Assembly (NCBI GenBank): GCA_023374025.1 | Contig: SIJG01000064.1 | Coordinates: forward strand, 457,943-521,942 | DNA: 64,000 bases | Reading direction: 5' to 3' | From: Heterodera schachtii | Taxonomy: Eukaryota > Nematoda > Chromadorea > Rhabditida > Heteroderidae | Shown here: one piece after another, positions 11,012-23,306 of the stretch | Layout: every line of letters starts with the position of its first letter | Numbering within the stretch: the first letter of the stretch is position 1 | Notes under the pieces: generated by a model | The model's input: only the letters and a program-made list of their open reading frames with translations | The model's database searches: none | What the model was told of the DNA's origin: nothing | Translations under genes and position numbers: made by a program

Positions 11012-13630
11012 TTATGTATATTTTTCATTCCCGATTAATTTTATTGGGATTTTTGAAAGTTCCAACCCAACTTTACCCCGCCCGCCCGTCCGGTTGATTA
11101 CCTCCTCGTCCGTCTTCATTGTTTTCTGTTCCTGCTCGAGCCGAGCTCTCTTCACAGCAGCAGCGAGTTCGGGTTTCCGCTCCATTTGCTGTTGCAGCAT
11201 TTTCATCCGTGCCATTTCCTCTTTGGTGAGCATGCCAAACTTTGGCACAATTGCCTCGGCCATTTCGTTGCGTCTCGGGGGGAGGGCCGGCGCGTAAAAA
11301 CGTTCTTCCGCCGTTTTGGGGGATGGAATGGATGGCATTGCTTCGTTGCTAAATATTACAAGTGTCTGTTCTGTTAATTATTTATGGTCAATGCTTTTGC
11401 CTGCTTTCGTCCACTCTCTTCCCTTTGTCGTCATTTTCTCTTTCCCTGACTGTGTGTTGTGTTGCTGATGTTTCTGCTTCTGCTTGCGTTTCTCGTCCCT
11501 TTTCTGTCTCTTCCTTTGGCTGTTTCTCTGCCGCTTCTTTCTCGCCCTCTTCATTCTCAACTGTCTCTCGTTTCACCTCTTTCTCACTCTCTGCTCCGTC
11601 CAACACTTTCTCTTCCGCTTCTTTCTTTACAACTATCTCTGCTTGCCTCTGCAATAAAATTGACATCAAACGATGGGACGGCCGCGCAATTTCGGACAAT
11701 TTTTCCAATTTTGTCTTCTCATCCAGCAGTTTTTTCTCCTTCCCCTTCAGTTGGGAAAGTGCCATTCGTGTCTGAGAATTGCAAAATAAAATTGCCCAAA
11801 TATTTAATAATTCAAAAAGGGGACCGAAAAGTTCATTTGCTTTGGTTGCTGCTCCTCCCCCTGCTGTTCCTCTCGGACTTTGTCCTTTTGGAGCAGTCGT
11901 TGCATTTCCTGTCGCACCACGCCCAATTTGGCCTCAGTTTCTGCCAATTCTTTTATCAATTCGGCATAATTTTTTGCGTGGCCACCGGAAGAGGCAAAAA
12001 TGTCCGTCTAAAAGCAAATACAAATCATTGGGAATAAAATATATATATATTTTTTTAAACAAAAATTGGTAGAGGAAAAAGGATCGGTGGAATTGTGTGG
12101 AAAATGGCGGGGTGGGGGCAAGGGAATCAAAATCAATTTTAATCAGTGGTCAAATTGATTACCCCAAATCGCTTCCGTCGCTTTTCCCGTTGCTCCTCAA
12201 TTTGTCCAGTTCGGTCCAAAAAAGTGTCCTCGTCGCTGTCGTAAAAGTCATTCTCCGTGTAATTTTTGCGTTTGTTCCAAAGGGACGAAATGCGCAAAAG
12301 ACACGCGTCGTTCAGCCGTTCGCATGCGACCAGCGAACATTGCAATTGGGCCAATCGTTTGGAGGGGGCCGACACAGTGACGACATTGCCACTGGTCAGC
12401 GAAACATCGCTGACCAACCTAAAAACGGGGAAAACGAAAAGGAAATTCGCATTTTCGGCACTCACTCAATTGAACAGGTCCAATGACCCTCGTCGGAATG
12501 TCGTCGTCCCCTCTTTTTGTTCTGTTCGTCCTCAAATTCTGCCAGTAAATCGCCCGCGCCACCGCCGCCTCCATCGGAAGACGATTTTGTAAACTAAAAA
12601 ATATTTGGACAAAAATATTGGGAATCCATTTTTTTATGAATTTTAATTAACATTCAATCCAACCTGAAAGTGCATGGGAAGTCCTTCGCGTTCAAAATAC
12701 CTGAAAGTTCGTTTTCTCCGTCAACGAATTTAAATTTAAAAAAATGTTGAATTTGCCCACTTTTGCAGCCATCCCAACGGGTCCTTCTCGTAATATCGGA
12801 GTTGTTGTTCTTCTTCGTCCTCTCCTTCCTCTTCTCCCTCCTTTTTGTTCTCCGTTTTTCCCATTGGTTGTGCCTTTTCTTTATTTTCTTCTTCTTTCTG
12901 TTCACTTTTGGGACCACCGCAAACAGTGAAAAGACGCGAACTGCCTGAAGAAAATGTTTTTTATTTTTAAAAAATGATAGTTATTTTCCGACCCGCTATT
13001 TGGAACACAAATCCGTTGTGCAATGGGACGTAAGTGCGTTTTTTGATCGGCTGTTTGTTCAGCCTCACCCCGTGGGTGCTGTTCAGGTCGAAGATGAACC
13101 TGGAAAGAGACAACATTTGATTGGTAAAACCCCCTTCTTATTTCCTCCATCTTTTACCATCCTGGTCTCCCCTTTACACATTCGCCGTATTGTAAAATGG
13201 CGTGGAATCGAGAAACGGACGGATGCTCCAATTTGATGTCACACGGCTCAAAACGGCCAATGGACCAAAATGATTTTTGATGGGCGCTGTCGTGGAGACG
13301 GACAGTGCCAATGACAGTGCCCTCTTTGATAATCTGAAAAAAGAGAGAGAAAACAGACAAATTTTCTTTCCCAAATGATCATTTCACTTCAAGAAAGTAT
13401 TCCTGTTTCTCTTCAGCAGGGACTAAAGCCCAAAATGGCTGCTGATATCGCAAATCACTGATGGTTGGCTGCTGTTGCTGCTGCTGATTTTGTTCCGTCG
13501 CTGTCCCTTCGTCGCTCTCTTCCGATTTTGCCGATTTCAGTGGCAAATTTTTCTGCGGAAGAACCGGTTCTGCGAAAATTCCTCCACCTTGCAAAGTTTT
13601 CTCATTTTCCATTGTTTGAGTTGCTGCCAT
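11012..13630 (-). CDS. kanadaptin-like protein (SLC4A1AP family), FHA domain
   Basis: Kanadaptin is a conserved nuclear/cytoplasmic FHA-domain protein associated with RNA processing and anion-exchanger trafficking in other animals. The minus-strand gene starts at 13630 with an acidic and Gln-rich leader. The FHA domain spans exons at about 13332-13161 and 13100-12990: IGRFEPCDIKLEHPSVSRFH (conserved GR, SRxH) then DLNSTHGVRLNK (STHG). An acidic linker follows (about 12917-12770, ending EKDPLGWLQK). The exon at about 12420-12139 carries the family hallmark ENDFYDSDEDTFLDRTG. The Lys/Glu-rich coiled segment (about 11765-11388) and the C-terminal exon (about 11338-11012, containing FYAPALPP) complete it. 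Poly-Gln (QQQQQQ) lies near residue 50. The domain order matches the family closely; exon borders in the 12.0-12.8 kb part are approximate. Confidence 0.88.
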
Positions 13631-13792
13631 CTAAAATTTTGAGCTTAAAAAATTATTTTTAAAAAATGGGATTAGGTAAATTCTTTGTTTAAACCGCCAG
13701 TGAAATTTATTTCAAAATGCCAAATTTAAATGATTATTCTTTTGTAAACAGTTTCACACTGGACAAGCAAATTTTCAATTATTTTCTGCACA
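13631..13792. promoter_or_regulatory. putative shared promoter of kanadaptin (-) and TTLL12 (+)
   Basis: Only about 160 bp separate the two divergent start codons, so both 5' leaders and promoters must lie here or overlap the genes. It is AT-rich with no clear motif. This is inference from spacing only. Confidence 0.4.
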
Positions 13793-16700
13793 ATGATTCG
13801 CCATTTAAATTATGAGCAATTTCTCCAAGTTCATGAGCCCCAATTGCTCGCTTCCGGTTTGCCTGAACTGTTCTGGAAATCCTTATACAAAAAGATATCC
13901 AATCAGGCAATTTGAAACTCAAATACCAAAATAAACAATAAATATTCTTAGATTTTCGATGCAGGAAAATATTTTGAGGTTATCATCGAAGAAAGCGAAC
14001 CGAATGAAGCAATTTCATCGCAAGTCAAAGCTATGAGCGAATTGAAAATTGACGACCCGGAAAAGTCATTCACTTAAAATTAGGAAAGAAAACCATAAAA
14101 GAGTTTTTAGTGTTTTTCTCATTGACCATGCGTGGACTTTTCGTCCGAATACAGCACGTTTTGCACTTCAACAAGTTGACGGACTGAGGAAGAGATTATT
14201 GGACATGTTCAATATCAAAGTCGACTTATATTTATTTAAAAAAATCAAAATATTTTTTCATGAATAGGCTTGGGATGCCAACAAAGAATGTTTAAAGGAC
14301 CCTTTTACTGATGATAGCGCAGACAAACAGCAAAAGTGTGCTGATGCCGTGGCCACTCATTCCGCTGATTGTGAGCACTCGGAAGTCGCATCGCCATGCG
14401 GCCAAAATGTCGAAGAAATATGGGAAAAGCATTGCGAAATGGACGACCTAATAATTGACGAAATGTGGAAATATGCAATGACATATTCAATTCGAATGCT
14501 CAATTCGGTCCCAAATTTTATTCCCTTTGAATAGGCCATAAAATAAATTCAAAAGTAAATTAATTAATTTAAACAAAATTAATGCATTTTAACATAATCA
14601 AAAAAAAGAAGAAACATAATTATTATACGTATTTTTTTTTTTTGTCAGGAAATGGACGAACACCAAATTCCCGTTTGGTATGTAATGGACGAATTCGGTG
14701 TTCGAATTGGCCACTCTCTTCAGCCAAACGTAAAAAGCAATTCAAAACTGTCTTTGGTTTGCACTGATATTCCCGTTTAAAGGTCAAAATGGCTCCGTTT
14801 CTCGACCTTTCCGAAAACATGGCCTACAGTTTGCTTTTCCCCGTCCAAAATATTTCAGAAGGGGGTTAGTTTTTCTTCAAAATGCTTTTTTTAACTTTTA
14901 TCAATCATTAAGACACTGTGACTCGCAATTATGTCGATACGCAACTTCTCAAAACTCACCCCGATTGGTTGGATGTACTGCTCCATCCCTGGCAGCCCTT
15001 CCCCAATTTCGCTGCCCTCCCAATTTGTCATATTCCCAAGACGGACGAATATTTCATGGTAAAAAATAAGATTTTTTACCCATTTTCTAATCAAATTTCC
15101 GTCTTATCTCTCTTCCTCATTTGTTCCTCCAATTCAGTCCGGTCGTTTGCTCGACTTAATCCCTTCCGGGGACCAAAGCCCAACGGTCAATTTTCAAAAG
15201 TCTGTGGATGACCCGGACATTTTGGTGTGTGCCTCGGATTTGCAACTGCTCGGACATTTGCGCAGATTCCGTGTGGAAGAAACAAACGATCCGATGAAGG
15301 CGCATATCATTTGGCGTCGTGACCATTTCAATGATTTTAGGCACTTATTTTCACTGATTTACATTTTCTGTTTTTCATTTTTCCTTTAAACAGATCGTTG
15401 GCATACCAAAACCCGGGCGCTTTGATCAACCAATTTCCGTTTGAATCCGTTCTGACCGTCAAAGATCTTTTCGCCGCTGCCGTCCAATCATTCGTCGAAA
15501 ATTGCCAAGATGTCTACCTCGACCAGCAATTGGTGGACGAATTGTCCCTCCGTTGGTCCCCCGAATGGTTTCCGCTCACCTTCAACCTTCACATTGAACT
15601 GCCCCAATTTGTCGCATATTTTCAGAGACGGGCAGCGAAGTCAGTGTTTTTAACGTTCGTTTAGAAGAAATACGCCGCTTTTTTTTTGTTGAGAAATTTG
15701 GACAACTGTTGGATTGTAAAGCCGTGGAATTTGGCACGGGCAATGGACACTCACGTGACACGCAATTTGAACGCGATCATTCGTTTGGCGGAAAGTGGTC
15801 CTAAAGTCAGTCATTGACTGTTTAATAAAAGAGGAAATCCAATTAATTTTCAGATCGTCTCTAAATACATTACAAATCCACTCCTTTTTCGGCGACTTGA
15901 CAATGGAAATCTCGTCAAATTTGATGTAATTGGCATTGAGTTTTTTTAGGCTTTTGCTCTTAATTTAGATTTCTTTTCTTAAAATCTTTTTTAAGCTTCG
16001 ATACATTGTTTTTGCACGTCAACTCAGTGAACCGATTGACATTGTCTTGTTCAACAACTTTTGGGTGCGATTCGCAATTAAGTCAGTCCCATGAGCTGTC
16101 GTCAAATTAATAATTTAATGAGCTTTATTTTTACTTTTTTATTTCTTACAAATATTTCCCACTTTAATTCATTTTGGTTTCTTTTTATTTTTAATAAATT
16201 AAGTGAATACAATTTGCAAAATTTGGACGACAATTTTGCACATTTAACAGTGCATCAGTACGGTGACAAAAAGGACAATGTTTACCAGGCAATGGAAGAA
16301 TTTGGACAAGGAAATGTCGTCATCTAAACGTACTTTTCAGCTCCGTTGCGATGAATTTGTGGCCCAACTTTGCAAGCAGTATCCGAAGCTGAACTGGAAA
16401 ATAGTGCAGGGAAAGATTAATGCGGTGATAGCGGAAGTATTCAAAGTTGTGACAAAGTCAGTGGGTGGATTAGCCATCTTCATGCCGTAATTATTTCGTT
16501 AATATCCCCACTTCAGGAATTCTCCCCCGCGTGGGTTGGCACCCAACCGACAGTCGCGTGCCATGTACGGCTTGGATTTGATGCTTTATCTGGATGATGG
16601 CGCCGAGACTTCGTCACGCCCACCGCCGCCGGCAGAAGAATTGTGCGCGGAGGACGTCAAAGTGGCATTTATTGAGGCGAATTTCATGCCGGACTGTGAA

Positions 16701-16798
16701 CGCGCGTGCCGATACTATGAAGACTTTGCGGACGTCGCTTTTGAAACTTTGTTTTTCGGAAAGACCGACGAGCAAAAAGTCACCAAATTATCTTTTTG
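13793..16798 (+). CDS. ttll-12: Tubulin--tyrosine ligase-like protein 12 (TTLL12)
   Basis: TTL-family protein with an N-terminal SET-like part and a C-terminal TTL ATP-grasp domain; vertebrate and worm TTLL12 are thought to be catalytically weak regulators of tubulin or histone modification. The N-terminal exon (13793-13906) reads [20 protein letters not shown]. Exon 3 has IDHAWTFRP, and later [68 protein letters not shown], then [16 protein letters not shown] and [15 protein letters not shown] near the end. All family landmarks are in order and the stop is at 16796-16798. Two introns use GC donors: 13907 (AATCAG|gc) and 15341 (TTTTAG|gc), both phase-consistent. It is divergent to kanadaptin: the starts are about 160 bp apart, suggesting a shared bidirectional promoter. 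Confidence 0.92.
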
Positions 16799-17440
16799 AT
16801 ATTTTTTCATCTTTTTGACTTTTTCAAATTTATTCGCCTAACAATCTCAACACAAATTGTGATTTTTAATTAAAGAAATCAAATAAATGATTCCATTTCG
16901 GAGAATTTATTCATCGTCATAATTTCTTAATTTGTCACAAATTAAAAACCAAAATAGGCACAGTTAAGCCGTGCCGGGAGTGTGCTCAAATGGATGGGAA
17001 AGCCATCCCTTATATGGGGGGGGGGCTCTATTTAAAACATTTTTCCAGCCATTAAACTTTTTCTATTTCTGTAACCATCATTCAACAAAAATGGAAAAAC
17101 TGTTGAGTGCTGCTGCGCATTAAAAAAGCAGAATGGCTCTGTCCTTCTCCTTCTCTCCTCGTCACTTTTCTTTCCGCGCGCTCTGTCGCCAAATAAAATT
17201 TTCAAATTGCCGTGAAATTCACGTGAATCCCCGCGGGAAGAGAGGAGACGAGGGAGGACAACCTTTGCAAAATGCTTTTTTTCTTTTGTCCTTCTCCGTC
17301 AACAAACGCAGTTCGATTGACGGCGACCGACGAAATCGGTCCGCCGACTGCGCGGGGGACGGACGGACAAACAGCCCAAACTCAGTCCAAACGAAGGACC
17401 AAAGACGGACAGACCGACGGGGACGACGATGACAGGCGAA
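16799..17440. other. intergenic, 3' flank of TTLL12
   Basis: No gene is seen. It becomes CT-rich from about 17130. Open frames here are compositional. Confidence 0.45.
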
Positions 17441-17950
17441 GTCCCCCCCCCTCCTTATTCCCCTCTTCGCCGCCTCGCATTTCCCCCCCTCCCCCCCCCC
17501 CCTCTTCCCCCTATTTGCTCCTGCTCTGTCCCCCCCCCCCCTATTTTCCCCCCCCCCCCTTTTTAAACCCCCCCTCCCACCGCCCCCTCTCTTAATCCCC
17601 TCTTCGCCTCCCATTTCCCCGCCCCCCTCTTCCCACTATTTGCTCCTGCTCTGTCCCCCCTCCCCTATTCCCCCCCCCTTTTTTTCCCCCCCCCCCCCCT
17701 CTTCCCCCTAATTTGCTCCTGCTCTGTCCCCCCCCCCTATTCCCCCCCCCTTTTTTTACCCCCCCCCCCCCTCTTCCCCCTAATTTGCTCCTGCTCTGTA
17801 CCCCCCCCCCCTTTTCCCCCCCCCCTCTTCCCCCTAATTTGCTCCTGCTCTGTCCCCCCCCCCTATTCCCCCCCCCCCTTTTTTTTACCCCCCCCCCCCC
17901 TCCTTATTCCCCTCTTCGCCTCTCATTTCCCCCCCCCCCCCCCCCCCCAC
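17441..17950. repeat. poly-C-rich minisatellite
   Basis: Imperfect tandem units of about 55-125 bp are anchored by the word TTTGCTCCTGCTCTGT, which recurs near 17514, 17639, 17711, 17783 and 17837, each followed by long C tracts (up to about 20 C) broken by TATT and TTTTT. The pyrimidine strand is the plus strand. Open frames across it are compositional, not genes. Confidence 0.9.
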
Positions 17951-19296
17951 CGACGAGTGTTTTACTGCTCCGTTTCCTCGTCGTCGACAAATTGCAGCAG
18001 CCGATGGAAGAGGGTTTTGCTGTGATTTGTGAGTTTTGAAGATGAACGGAGGGCGTTTATTTGAAAATGCACTTTGAAAAAGACCCTTTTTTTCGAAAAA
18101 ACAGTACAAAGGCAATTTTTTGTTTATTCCCTGGCTCAATTTGGCCAAATCCATCACTCAATGTTTTCACTTGGGCGGGAGTAATACAAAGACACAAAAA
18201 ATTTGATATAAATTATTGCAAAATGTCAATTATATGAACAAATCAGCTGTTTTACTCAAGCAATAAACTGAATTTCGAATACCCATTTTATAATTTATTT
18301 TTAATAAATTTTGAATTTCATTTTTTATTTTGTCAATCACTAAAATTTCTTTCCACACAATGCATCATCCAATGAATTCATTATTTATATTTGAAAAAGG
18401 AACTAAAACAAACCTTTTGATTTCATTTCTCATTTCTTTATTATTTTATCAATGCCATTAAAATTCCATTGCCAATTTATTTATTTATTTGTTTGTTTAT
18501 TTATTTGTTCGATGCCTTTTGACCCTTCGCTTTGCTTCAGAATTCTCGAGGTTATTCATCGGGAAATGTTATCAATAATTTGGCCAATTGCATTTGGTCA
18601 AATGCACCATTTTCTTCACATTTGGGGACGAATTTCAATGTGCAAAGTATTCAAAGGCAAATGAAAGCCGTGGCAATTCAAAGTCAAATGATTCAAATGG
18701 CATTGGCATTTTAACGAAAGAGTGCAAAACCCAATTTTAATTTTTGCATATTTTCAAAACATTAATAAAGTATGTACTTAAATAAACAAAAATATTCAAG
18801 TAAAAGTATTTTTATTGCTTTGTTTTTGCTTTTTTCTGCCGTTTAAAAACATTTTCATACATTCACGTGAATTCGGCACTGATTTTGGAAGGAATCACGT
18901 GAAGAAAGCATGTCTCACCGCTTTTGCATTCATTTGTGACCTGTGATGGGAGTGCTTTTAAGCAACGACACAAACGCCCCATTCATTCCCACACAAAATC
19001 AGAAAATCAGCAGCGAGCGAATCGCCCCCTCCCCCGCCCCCGGCATTATTCAACAAATTTCCAAATTATTGACGTAGTTCTCCGAGCAAATCCAATGACA
19101 GTAAAATGAGTAATCACTGCTAAAAATTAATTTACGAGAGGGAATTAGTCACGGCACAAAAAACATTTAATAATTATTAGGGATTTTTTGAAAATTGTCA
19201 AAATTTTCTGCAATAAAAACCTACAAACACACTCACAAAATTAACTTTTCTTAGATACAACGAATAAATCTTATAACTTCGTCCAAGATGACTTTG
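17951..19296. other. intergenic; possible isolated exon at 18541-18714
   Basis: Mostly AT-rich. After a CTTCAG acceptor at 18535-18540, a frame reads NSRGYSSGNVINNLANCIW and ends at 18714 with QSQMIQMALAF, a polar Asn/Gln-rich peptide that could be a terminal exon. I see no partner exon, so I do not call a gene. Confidence 0.3.
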
Positions 19297-19304
19297 GTCT
19301 GCTC

Positions 19305-19429
19305 CAGGGATGGCTGGCATTCCAAGACTCCAAAAAAATTCGGAAATCGGAATTCAGAGGTTAAAAATTTTTCGGAAATCGGACCAAGGTCCAAAAATTT
19401 TCGGAAATCGGTTTTCCGTGCCATCCCTG
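19305..19429. mobile_element. 125-bp hAT-like MITE
   Basis: The termini CAGGGATGGC and GCCATCCCTG are flanked by an exact 8-bp target duplication GTCTGCTC (19297-19304 and 19430-19437). The interior is little more than three copies of the word CGGAAATCGG in a purine/T context. It is the shortest member of the set seen in this window. Confidence 0.9.
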
Positions 19430-19654
19430 GTCTGCTCCAAGTTGTCCGTCCATCGGCCAAAATTATGCACCAAAAAATTCACATTATGTGCAAAACCCTT
19501 CAAACATTTTAGACCTTAATAAGATGAGAAAAATGAAACGCAACTCCAAAACTCCCTTTGCTTTTATATTGTAATATTTATGCTTCTATTTTCCTTACAC
19601 TCAAATCATTCCCGAACCCTCCCGAAAACTTTTGCTGTACCAAAAAAGATTTGA

Positions 19655-19740
19655 ATTTATGGCTTAGTGGTTTTTGCAAGATAGTAAAAGGAAAAGAAGT
19701 GTAGGTTCGAATCCGCTCCACAACATTTAGACTTTTCCTT
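19655..19740 (+). repeat. tRNA-like SINE head
   Basis: A-box-like TGGCTTAGTGG and B-box GGTTCGAATCC lie about 40 bp apart, as in a tRNA promoter. The flanks do not pair as an acceptor stem, so this is a tRNA-derived retroelement fragment rather than a tRNA gene. Confidence 0.5.
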
Positions 19741-19787
19741 ATTTTTTTATCCATAAAAATAAAAAATGACAATTTTTGAAAATGATT

Positions 19788-20879
19788 TACCGTATATGCT
19801 CTTTTTATATGCCAGTCTCCATTAATCTGCCGGTCTCCAATTATGTACCCCCTTCTGAGAAGGTTGAAAAATAATCTACCAGTCTCCATTTATGTGCCGG
19901 GGGGGGGGGGATAAATAGAATTTTTTAAAAATTTATTTGGCACATTTTCCAAAAAAAAATCAATTCAACAGTAAAAGGGGCTAATAAATGAACAATTCGT
20001 TGTCATCTCCGACTCCATCCAGCCCTGCATCATCATCAGAGTAGGGTCGCTACTTTTAGTGACGGAAAATATCGAAATAGTTAACTAAAATAGTGAGTAA
20101 AAATTCCAAAATAGTGACAAAATAGTGGCAAAAATCCGAAATAATGACGAATAGTGACATAATTTTTTGCCAAAAATTAAGCCAATATAATTTTTATTCA
20201 CTAGTTGGAGTTGCAAATGAGGTAGTTTTCCTTTGAACTATTCCCTTATCAAAAACTGAACACTTTTAATCAAAATTTGTCAAGAAAAAAAAATTGTGGG
20301 AAGAATTTTTAAGAAAATTTTACAATTCTCAGGGGTGCATTTTTTTGAAAAAATGTTTAGGTCGTTTCTTAGGGGTGTATTTTTTGGTTTTATGTCATTT
20401 TTGTTAAGGAATACGTTTTTTGAGCTCCTTTCTTCAAAACAATTGAGCAAAAAAATTCGTTAAATCACTAAAAGTAGCGACCCTAATCATCAGATAAGCC
20501 AAAAACTTAAAAACTTTTAAAATTAAAATTAATATAAAAAAAAAATTTAAAAAAGGGTTCTTCATGATCGTTTCGTCAATCTTTCACCATTAAAAATTCA
20601 ATTTTTATGCATATTGTAAGCAAGAAAATGACACATTTTTGCCATTTTGGGGTCAATTTTCAGAAGTTGTTTAACAGAAATGCAATAAAAATGATTTTTT
20701 TTTTGACAAGATGACATTTTTTGGTGACATGTTCAAAAAATTTTCAAAAATTTTCCACTAAAATCAGCCGAAAAATAATTTCCCAGTCTCCATTAGTCTA
20801 CCAGTCTCCAATTATGTACCCCCTTCGGAGAAGGTTGAAAAATAATATACCATGGCATATAAAAAGAGCATATACGGTA
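19788..20879. mobile_element. 1.1-kb TIR element, TACCG...CGGTA
   Basis: The left end TACCGTATATGCTCTTTT and the right end (complement) are inverted repeats over about 27 bp, bounded by TA dinucleotides, which would fit a Tc1/mariner-type duplication. Just inside both ends lies a direct copy of a segment containing 'cagtctcca' words and 'tatgtacccccttc'. No transposase is present. A second MITE (20042-20485) has inserted into it. Confidence 0.75.
20042..20485. mobile_element. hAT-like MITE, TAGGGTCGC type, nested
   Basis: The ends TAGGGTCGCTACTTTTAGTG match each other exactly over 20 bp as inverted repeats. The interior has repeated 'aaatagtgac' words and the shared core 'ggggtgtattttttg'. 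The flanks share ATCATCAG, but with a 2-bp offset on the left, so the target duplication is imperfect. It lies inside the 19788-20879 element. Confidence 0.8.
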
Positions 20880-21107
20880 TGAAGGTTTTGCCAATCAAAC
20901 CATTCTATTGTACAGCAAATCATAGTATTTTTCTGGGAAAACTTTTCCCAAAATCTATATTTTTGAAATTTGCGGTTGAAAGCTAAGGCTGTGAAATTAT
21001 CAAAACTTAATTGGAAGGAAGGACCCCAATTTACCTTAATTTTGAAATTTTGACCCCATTTTGTTACTATCCGGCGCTGAATTTTTAAAATAAAGTGGAG
21101 AAACATT

Positions 21108-21180
21108 TTTTGGCCAGAAGAGCAAAAAAAAAGGTCTTCGGATTCCGCCCTCCGAAATTTTTCTGGCTACGGGCTTGAAT
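21108..21180. repeat. relic end of CAGGCCC-type MITE
   Basis: A short segment ending CTGGCTACGGGCTTG resembles the right end of the elements at 8362 and 54189. No left end is found. Confidence 0.45.
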
Positions 21181-22857
21181 GTTACCCTTTAAAACTGATT
21201 AGCTTATGTGTGTGTGTGTTACAAATAAAAAGCCGGTTGTTGGTTCTCCATCCCAAAACACAATTCTCCCAAATCCTCGCCAATTTAATCCTCAGCTATT
21301 TCCTCTTCTTCTCTCTCATCTCTGTTTCTCGCCAAATCTCACCCATTTCCTCTCTTTCTCCCAAATCCTCTCTTTCCTCTTCTCCCCTTCTTTTTCTCCC
21401 CCCCCCCCCCCTTTTGGCTGAATAAACATAAATATCCGCACATTTTTTCTGGCGAAATTCATCGGAATTTCACGTGAACATCCCATGTTTTGTCGGCTTT
21501 TCGCGGCTCTCACTTTTTGCACTAATAAAACACAACGAATAGAAAATGCGTTTGTTTCTCTGACTCTCTCCTTTTTGCGCCTGGCACTTCGTTTTGCCAC
21601 ACTCTTTCGCCCGATTTCGCTTTCTCTGTTCCTCGCTTTGTGCGTGGGTGGCGCGTGCGTTCCAAAGACAAAGCGCAGCGGCAGGACAAAGCATTTCTTT
21701 TCGTCTGTCGCCAGTTCTTCCCCACCCCCCCCCCATTTGCTTGTCTCCTCTTCTCTCCGCTTTTCGTTGGTTTCTGCTCATTAGCGACTCTCTTTCTCTC
21801 TTCCAACACTGTCTCTCCAATTTTCTCTTCTCTGCTCTCTCGAGTCCGTTTTCGTAACGGCCAACGCCCAAAGGCCCAAAGACTGAGGCCATTTGGCCAT
21901 TTGCCACAGAGGAAGAAAGGCGCCATTCCACAAAATATTTACCTATTTTTGTAACTTTGGGTTGAATTTGAAACCTGAATTTCCCCTATGAAAGTACTCA
22001 CCATTAATTAATTAATTACTGTCACACTTAATTTGGCTTCTCTTTTTGTCCAATTCATTTCGTCCTTCGCTTCTACCAAATGTTTCAAAAATCGTCACAA
22101 TGGTGGGATCACCACCTTTCGTTCACCCATTTCACTCCCTCTTAACATTCATTCCCCACTCACTCATCACTCGGTCATTGGTTATTTTCGTCCCCACCTT
22201 TTGGGGAGACACTCCCCCCCTTTCCCCCCCCCCCCTTTCCCCCCCCCCCCCTTTTCCTCTCCCCCCACTTTTTTAACTTTTCATTGAAAATGGTTTTGGC
22301 CATTGCCTCCCCCCCAAGGGCACATGTTCATTCATTCATTGCTCTCACTTGTGGGAAAAAATCTGAGGATTATTTTATTCACTGGCAGTGGAGGAGAGAA
22401 CGAACTGTCACGAGGGTTAGCGACGCCATCCCCAAAAATACCCTCCCCCCCCCCCTAATGGAAAGGGAAAATATTCGCCCGAACACACGAAAATGTCCAA
22501 TTTAAAGCATAATTGGAAGCCAAACCAACTGTTATTGACAGCAGCGGGAACACGACAAAATTATAAAAAAAAACGAATAATGGGGAAGGTAATTAGTAAG
22601 CATTAATTGCGATTTAAAAATAACGTGGGGCCATCAGCTGACCTAAAGCGATGCTTTCCGATCATTTGTTTTCTTTTAATTCCAGTTCCAACGGATCTTT
22701 TTTTTTGTTGTTGTATTTTGGATTATTTGCCATTTTTTACACAAATGTTAGGGACCAAACATCAGCAGACAAATAATTAATTGTTGTTTCGATGGATACA
22801 AAATATTTGTCACATTTTGGCCATTATGCACAAATACAAAAACAATACTTAACAGTG
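21181..22857. other. pyrimidine-rich intergenic region
   Basis: CT-rich with C runs at about 21400, 21725, 22206-22252 and 22443. Many overlapping open frames result from composition. No domain or splice-consistent gene is visible. Confidence 0.45.

Positions 22858-23305
<448 letters not shown>

Positions 23306-23306
<1 letters not shown>

Noticed and set aside
12654..13236. Plus-strand frames opposite kanadaptin
   Set aside because: Shadows of the minus-strand acidic and FHA exons.
17133..18157. Pro-rich and Gly-rich frames
   Set aside because: Translations of the poly-C minisatellite.
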